DNA from: a bacterium
GTDB lineage: Bacteria; Patescibacteriota; Doudnabacteria; UBA920
Direction: 5' to 3'
Assembly (NCBI GenBank): GCA_021789715.1
Contig: JAJYJE010000034.1
Coordinates: 1-8,656 of the forward strand
DNA: 8,656 bases
Shown: piece after piece, positions 6,733 through 8,656 of the stretch
Numbering within the stretch: the first letter of the stretch is position 1
Layout: each line of letters begins with the position of its first letter
The notes under the pieces: generated by a model
Database searches by the model: none
What the model was told of the DNA's origin: nothing
What the model saw: the letters and a program-made list of their open reading frames with translations, nothing else
Position numbers and translations under genes: made by a program

Positions 6733-6893
6733 TCTTTTAAAACCAGATATTTCCATTACACCAGTTTTTACAGGAGAACCGGTAAGATGGCACATGCTCC
6801 TTATCTCGGGAACACCGGATTGGGGGCGCTAAAAAGACCGTGTCTCACAAGAATAAATTTTTTTGATTCTCCTGTGCAGCGCGGTTTTTTATT
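6709..6893 (+). ncRNA. Candidate structured small RNA or attenuator leader (~185 nt)
   Basis: Bounded by a near-consensus promoter and a terminator hairpin ending in TTTTTT. It contains a 5' hairpin (6708-6732), a stem CCGGT...ACCGG (6779-6783/6814-6818) with inner AGAT/ATCT, and the terminator stem. The segment 6770-6778 (ACAGGAGAA) is perfectly complementary to 6867-6875 (TTCTCCTGT), which is also part of the terminator's 3' arm, so two exclusive folds exist, as in attenuators and riboswitches. AGGAG (6772-6776) could serve as SD for a 42-codon frame at 6787-6915 (MAHAPYLGNTGLGALKRP...) whose protein sequence is unconvincing. It does not match 6S, SRP, RNase P or tmRNA hallmarks that I know. 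Confidence 0.45.
6832..6890 (+). terminator. Intrinsic terminator of the 6709 transcript
   Basis: Outer stem AAAAGACCGTGT (6832-6843) with GCGCGGTTTTTT (6879-6890), including three G-U pairs. After a 2x2 internal loop come CACA/TGTG and AGAAT/ATTCT (6846-6854/6866-6876, two bulged C). The loop is A/T-rich and the 3' side runs into T6-A-TTT. Confidence 0.6.
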
Positions 6894-7368
6894 TAGGCCG
6901 CTGAACGGGCGCTGATTTTTGTGCCAACGCCGATCACGCGCCGAAGTTGTCGTTAGCGGTTATGCCAAGACTTTATTTCCGCGATCGTGAGCCAAAGCGA
7001 GGAAGGCAAATTTTTTATGGGTCGCTTCGACCCTCCGGCCTCATCCGCCGTTTTGGCCCACAATCGCGCAAATAAAATTGCGGGTAGCAGTTTGGCGGCA
7101 AAGCGGTTATCCGGTTTGCCGCCGGTCTGGTGCAAAAAGACAAGAGGGCGACCGTTTCGCTCTTTTTTTATCTACTCCAAGAGCGAATTCTTGCCGAAAC
7201 CGGCCGGGCAGCAGGTCGAAGAGCATATTTTAGGCAGGACGTCCTATAGATAAAACCGGGGCGGTTTAAGTTTCTTGCAGCCAAGCATTTGGGCCGCCTC
7301 ATCCGTTTTTCTTCCGAACTTGTAAATTTTTTTGTTTGGGGTTAAAGTGTATAGGTTTGGGGGAAAAA
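6894..7368 (+). other. Gene-poor stretch with strong hairpins
   Basis: No convincing gene. Hairpins seen: GGGTCG-ctt-CGACCC (7019-7033); CGCAA/TTGCG (7067-7082); a 30-nt fold GGCGGCAAA-g-CGG-ttat-CCG-g-TTTGCCGCC (7094-7123, 12 pairs); AAACCG-ggg-CGGTTT (7253-7267); and the palindrome AGGACGTCCT (7236-7245). The word GCCTCATCCG occurs twice (7038-7047, 7296-7305), as does AGCGGTTAT (6955-6963, 7102-7110). A weak 88-codon frame (6987-7253, GTG start; or ATG at 7017) and a 60-codon minus-strand frame (6953-7135) overlap here. Neither has a good SD or a recognisable protein, and I do not call them. The stretch may be a long structured leader of the 7369 gene cluster, a second RNA, or dispersed repeat debris. 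Confidence 0.5.
7142..7169 (+). terminator. Candidate intrinsic terminator
   Basis: Ten contiguous pairs 7142-7151/7157-7166 (AAGAGGGCGA with TCGCTCTTTT, two G-U) closing a 5-nt loop, with the T-run continuing to 7169. CGCTCT (7158-7163) could instead pair with AGAGCG (7180-7185), an alternative fold that would disrupt it. Confidence 0.45.
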
Positions 7369-7554
7369 ATGGAGACTATTTTGTACGCAATTTTTTGGTT
7401 CTTCTTTGCGCTGGCAATAGCCGCGATTCTTTTCGCGGCGGGTTTGCTGGCGGAGGAGACGCCTGAAGCACCCCGCGAGGACGAGGCGGACATCGCCTCG
7501 CACAATCAGGGCGCAACCTGGTTTGACAGGGGAGTCTTTGACAGGGAAGACTAG
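7369..7554 (+). CDS. Small single-pass membrane protein A (61 aa)
   Basis: 61 aa, no recognised family. Residues 4-28 form one very hydrophobic helix (ILYAIFWFFFALAIAAILF), followed by a strongly acidic, soluble tail (EETPEAPREDEADIAS...). The ATG at 7369 is chosen because GGGGG (7359-7363) sits 5 nt upstream; an earlier in-frame start at 7336 has no SD. It is first of three packed tiny genes: the next ATG is 1 nt past this stop. The N-terminus lacks lysine or arginine before the helix, so topology is uncertain, and there is no signal-peptidase site I would trust. Context and size suit a membrane-active peptide, a small regulator of a membrane complex or a type I toxin-like protein; all are inference. 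Real coding is supported by the SD, the clean amphipathic design and the coupled neighbours. Confidence 0.65.
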   Translation: METILYAIFWFFFALAIAAILFAAGLLAEETPEAPREDEADIASHNQGATWFDRGVFDRED

Positions 7555-7555
7555 C

Positions 7556-7678
7556 ATGGCATGGCATGAATTTCTATGGTTGCTAGCCGCATCCATAGCA
7601 GTGCCTGCTGTCATCAGGGTCCTGGTTTGGGCCATATGCAGCCCTGATGAACCAAGCGACAAAACGGAGGACAAGTAG
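7556..7678 (+). CDS. Small single-pass membrane protein B (40 aa)
   Basis: 40 codons plus stop. A hydrophobic helix spans about residues 5-28 (EFLWLLAASIAVPAVIRVLV), followed by a short charged tail (SPDEPSDKTEDK). Starts 1 nt after the stop of protein A, with AGGGAAG (7543-7549) as SD, so translation is probably coupled. Its start MAWHEFLWLL parallels that of protein C (MEWQDFLMLL): Met-x-Trp-x-acidic-Phe-Leu-x-Leu-Leu. Helix with an internal proline plus an acidic tail is superficially like Fst/Ldr-type toxic peptides; this is a resemblance in layout only. Confidence 0.6.
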   Translation: MAWHEFLWLLAASIAVPAVIRVLVWAICSPDEPSDKTEDK

Positions 7679-7764
7679 TGGAGTGGCAAGATTTTTTAAT
7701 GCTGCTTGTCATTCTGGTCATGATTTTCGCGGTCGTCACGCCGCCTAGTCATCCTACTCGCTAG
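7678..7764 (+). CDS. Small single-pass membrane protein C (28 aa)
   Basis: 28 codons plus stop with a GTG start whose first base is the last base of the stop of protein B (taGtg). CGGAGG (7665-7670) lies 7 nt upstream, a strong SD that would be hard to explain if this were not translated. The peptide is MEWQDFLMLLVILVMIFAVV followed by TPPSHPTR: one membrane helix and a short tail. It shares the M-x-W-x-[DE]-F-L-x-L-L start with protein B, suggesting duplication or a common partner. The stop codon overlaps the base of the stem-loop at 7764-7803. Confidence 0.6.
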   Translation: MEWQDFLMLLVILVMIFAVVTPPSHPTR

Positions 7765-7803
7765 GGGTGAAGAGCACGGTCGTCGTACCGCAGCTGTCAC
7801 CCC
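7764..7803 (+). other. Stem-loop after the microprotein genes
   Basis: GGGGTGA (7764-7770) pairs with TCACCCC (7797-7803); inside, AGC/GCT (7773-7775/7793-7795) and CGGT/ACCG (7777-7780/7787-7790) continue the stem, 14 pairs in all, with a 6-nt loop. No T-run follows directly, so it is not a classic terminator; it could protect the 3' end or form part of a structured RNA with the next hairpin. Confidence 0.55.
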
Positions 7804-7811
7804 CGCTAACC

Positions 7812-7915
7812 CTTCTTTGTTTTGATCTGTCGGCGATGTGTTGTCTTTAATTATTATCGCACGATAATAATCAAGGTTAACATCCTGTCTTCGCCGGCGG
7901 ATCAGAATAAGGAAG
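7812..7915 (+). ncRNA. Long rod-like hairpin RNA (~104 nt)
   Basis: Bases 7812-7836 pair with 7891-7915 in 25 uninterrupted pairs, five of them G-U. After an asymmetric internal loop (1 nt against 7 nt, 7884-7890), 7838-7859 pair with 7862-7883 at 20 of 22 positions, three more being G-U. The tip is ATTATTATCG-ca-CGATAATAAT, sharing its core with the palindrome at 6708-6732. All eight wobble pairs work in plus-strand RNA but would be A-C mismatches in minus-strand RNA, so the folded molecule should be the plus transcript. No SRP RNA tip motif (GGAA tetraloop) or 6S bubble is present. It could be a separate RNA (a weak TTGTCT...TAATAA at 7841-7870 is not convincing as a promoter) or the 3' end of the microprotein mRNA. 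Confidence 0.55.
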
Positions 7916-7923
7916 CATAAAAG

Positions 7924-7959
7924 ACCGCGCGCGACCTTAAAGTCAAGGTCGCGCGCGGT
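7924..7959. terminator. GC-rich terminator hairpin, probably bidirectional
   Basis: ACCGCGCGCGACCTT (7924-7938) and its exact complement (7945-7959) around a 6-nt loop. On the minus strand it is followed by TCTTTTAT, a fair T-run, 57 nt past the stop of the 8016 gene; on the plus strand only by TTTA. It separates two convergent transcription units. Confidence 0.75.
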
Positions 7960-8015
7960 TTAGCCTTGGAAGCGGCGCATCCGCCAGCGCCAAAGCAGCA
8001 GCTCGGGGCTGTATG

Positions 8016-8486
8016 TCACTTTTTTACGCTTATGCTGAAGACAAAAATATTGTCTATATTGTCCCAGCGCCAGCCGATGCGAAAGTGGTAGCTTCCCGGA
8101 AAAGTCGCGGCTAGGTAGTCCAGCCGCACTGGCCAGTATGAGGTTTGTGCGTCGGCGTGTGATTTTTGCCATTCGCCATCGGGCGGAATGGGCAGCGGCG
8201 CGCGGCGGCCGTTAACCAGGATATTGTCGTCCTGATTGCCTTCGTCTTGGGTTGGCGGATCAATTCCGCAGACCACAGTGTCGCGCCATTTGACCCAACG
8301 CAGGCCAAAAATGTAGTCATGGTGAGTTTCGTTCCGGCGTTCGTCGCTTAAACATCCGGCGCCCCCGTACTGCAGAAAAACGGGAGCGACATAAACCACA
8401 TATCCTGCGGCCGGTAACGACACTATAGCGAAAGCGCGGAGCAGTTTGAGTGCGGCATCGCGGAGTCTGGACACGCCGTCCTCCAT
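8016..8486 (-). CDS. Membrane-anchored exported hypothetical protein
   Basis: 156 aa, no recognised family. Basic N-terminus (RLRDAALKLLR) then one hydrophobic helix, residues about 15-38 (LLRAFAIVSLPAAGYVVYVA), which should act as a signal anchor and place residues 40-156 outside the membrane. The outer part is Trp/Tyr/Asp-rich, probably beta-structured, with two cysteines (C45, C73) that could form a disulfide. No lipobox or catalytic motif is seen. The ATG is supported by a promoter whose -10 ends 7 nt upstream; no SD, so probably leaderless. It stands alone between the microprotein locus and a second transposase and ends before a shared terminator. Possibly accessory cargo; function unknown. 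Confidence 0.7.
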   Translation of the reverse strand: MEDGVSRLRDAALKLLRAFAIVSLPAAGYVVYVAPVFLQYGGAGCLSDERRNETHHDYIFGLRWVKWRDTVVCGIDPPTQDEGNQDDNILVNGRRAPLPIPPDGEWQKSHADAQTSYWPVRLDYLAATFPGSYHFRIGWRWDNIDNIFVFSISVKK

Positions 8487-8493
8487 TTGTAAG

Positions 8494-8522
8494 ACAATAG
8501 CAGAATTTTATTTTTGGAACAA
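8494..8522 (-). promoter_or_regulatory. Promoter of the 8016-8486 gene
   Basis: Minus strand TTGTTC (8517-8522), 17-nt spacer, TATTGT (8494-8499), then 7 nt to the ATG. The -35 lies within the inverted repeat TTGGAAC/GTTCCAA (8514-8520/8532-8538) next to the transposase gene, so the neighbouring IS may contribute it. Confidence 0.5.
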
Positions 8523-8538
8523 GTGCGCGTCGTTCCAA
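8514..8538. repeat. Inverted repeat near the end of the right-hand insertion sequence
   Basis: TTGGAAC (8514-8520) and GTTCCAA (8532-8538), 11-nt spacer. It lies 27 nt beyond the transposase stop, where an IS end is expected, but the true IS terminus cannot be fixed without the other end. Confidence 0.4.
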
Positions 8539-8564
8539 GATTGCAAGATCGGCTCGTTAAATAG

Positions 8565-8656
8565 TCAATAGCTTCGCATCACTTCAATAGGAGTTTTCAT
8601 CCCCAAGCCCATATGGGGCCTTTGGGTATTGTAATACCGGAGATATTCCGGTATTT
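8565..8656 (-). CDS. IS3/IS481-type transposase (integrase core), C-terminal fragment at window edge
   Basis: The last 29 residues of a DDE transposase read from the right edge on the minus strand, stop at 8565-8567. EYLRYYNTQRPHMGLGMKTP, followed by IEVMRSY, is the characteristic end of the integrase core in IS3 and IS481 families (YYNxxRPHxxLxxxTP). The rest of the gene lies beyond the window, so the family and intactness cannot be settled. It marks a second insertion sequence bordering the accessory stretch that starts at the IS30-family element. Confidence 0.85.
   Translation of the reverse strand, partial: IPEYLRYYNTQRPHMGLGMKTPIEVMRSY

Noticed and set aside
6718..6915. 65-codon frame starting at GTG/ATG in the 6708-6732 palindrome
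   Set aside because: No SD for that start, the sequence looks unlike a protein, and it runs through a terminator hairpin; only the shorter frame from 6787 has a possible SD, and it too is unconvincing.
6935..6965. Minus strand reads GCTAACGACAACTTC (Ala-Asn-Asp-Asn-Phe), like a tmRNA tag
   Set aside because: No tRNA-like ends, no GGTTCGA T-arm and no Ala-Leu-Ala-Ala ending were found on that strand within the expected distance.
6987..7253. 88-codon plus-strand frame and overlapping 60-codon minus-strand frame (6953-7135)
   Set aside because: Neither has a proper SD or recognisable domain, both overlap strong hairpins, and repeated words suggest non-coding repeat content. Kept as a caveat, not called.
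7812..7915. Integron attC site or SRP RNA as an explanation for the long hairpin
   Set aside because: The RYYYAAC/GTTRRRY core pair of attC sites is not present in the right places and there is no integrase in view; the SRP RNA tip (GGAA loop with its asymmetric bulge sequence) is missing.

Overview
The window most resembles a Patescibacteria (Candidate Phyla Radiation) genome, probably of the Parcubacteria group. This rests on the protein style, on short intergenic gaps, and on a nucleotidyltransferase-fold protein of a type I associate with Parcubacteria; it is an inference, not a proof. The first 5.6 kb is ordinary chromosomal housekeeping DNA. The last 3 kb is an accessory stretch lying between two insertion sequences.

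Layout, left to right. (1) The 3' part of mutM (DNA repair glycosylase), a 74-residue one-helix membrane protein and a 336-residue nucleotidyltransferase-fold protein run on +. The last carries an in-frame palindromic insertion. (2) A class I SAM methyltransferase lies on -. (3) groES and groEL on + have a consensus sigma70 promoter overlapped by a CIRCE operator (HrcA heat-shock control), a long repeat-built 5' leader, SD sites and a strong terminator after groEL. (4) A small helical hypothetical protein follows. (5) A complete 1071-bp IS30-family element with inverted repeats and a 3-bp target duplication comes next. (6) From 6660 to 7965 there is a compact locus with no long gene: a near-perfect promoter, a candidate ~185-nt RNA with an intrinsic terminator and an alternative pairing, more hairpins, three tandem tiny genes for one-helix membrane proteins (61, 40 and 28 aa), then a stem-loop, a ~104-nt rod-like hairpin and a GC-rich terminator hairpin. 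(7) A membrane-anchored hypothetical protein and the 3' end of a second transposase (IS3/IS481-like DDE integrase type) lie on -.

Two patterns run through the window. Several intergenic gaps are filled with degenerate tandem repeats of exact 8-nt phase (core YTNAC), in both orientations; in the groES leader they form a ~78-nt inverted repeat. Three genes have a -10 box only 6-7 nt before the ATG and no Shine-Dalgarno site, so they are probably leaderless.

The best candidate for something undescribed is the 6675-7965 locus. The RNA elements share a palindromic tip (TTATTATC ... GATAATAA) at its start and near its end, and the microproteins are packed with coupled starts. A type I toxin-antitoxin-like or regulatory-RNA unit is a reasonable hypothesis, but nothing in the sequence proves a function.
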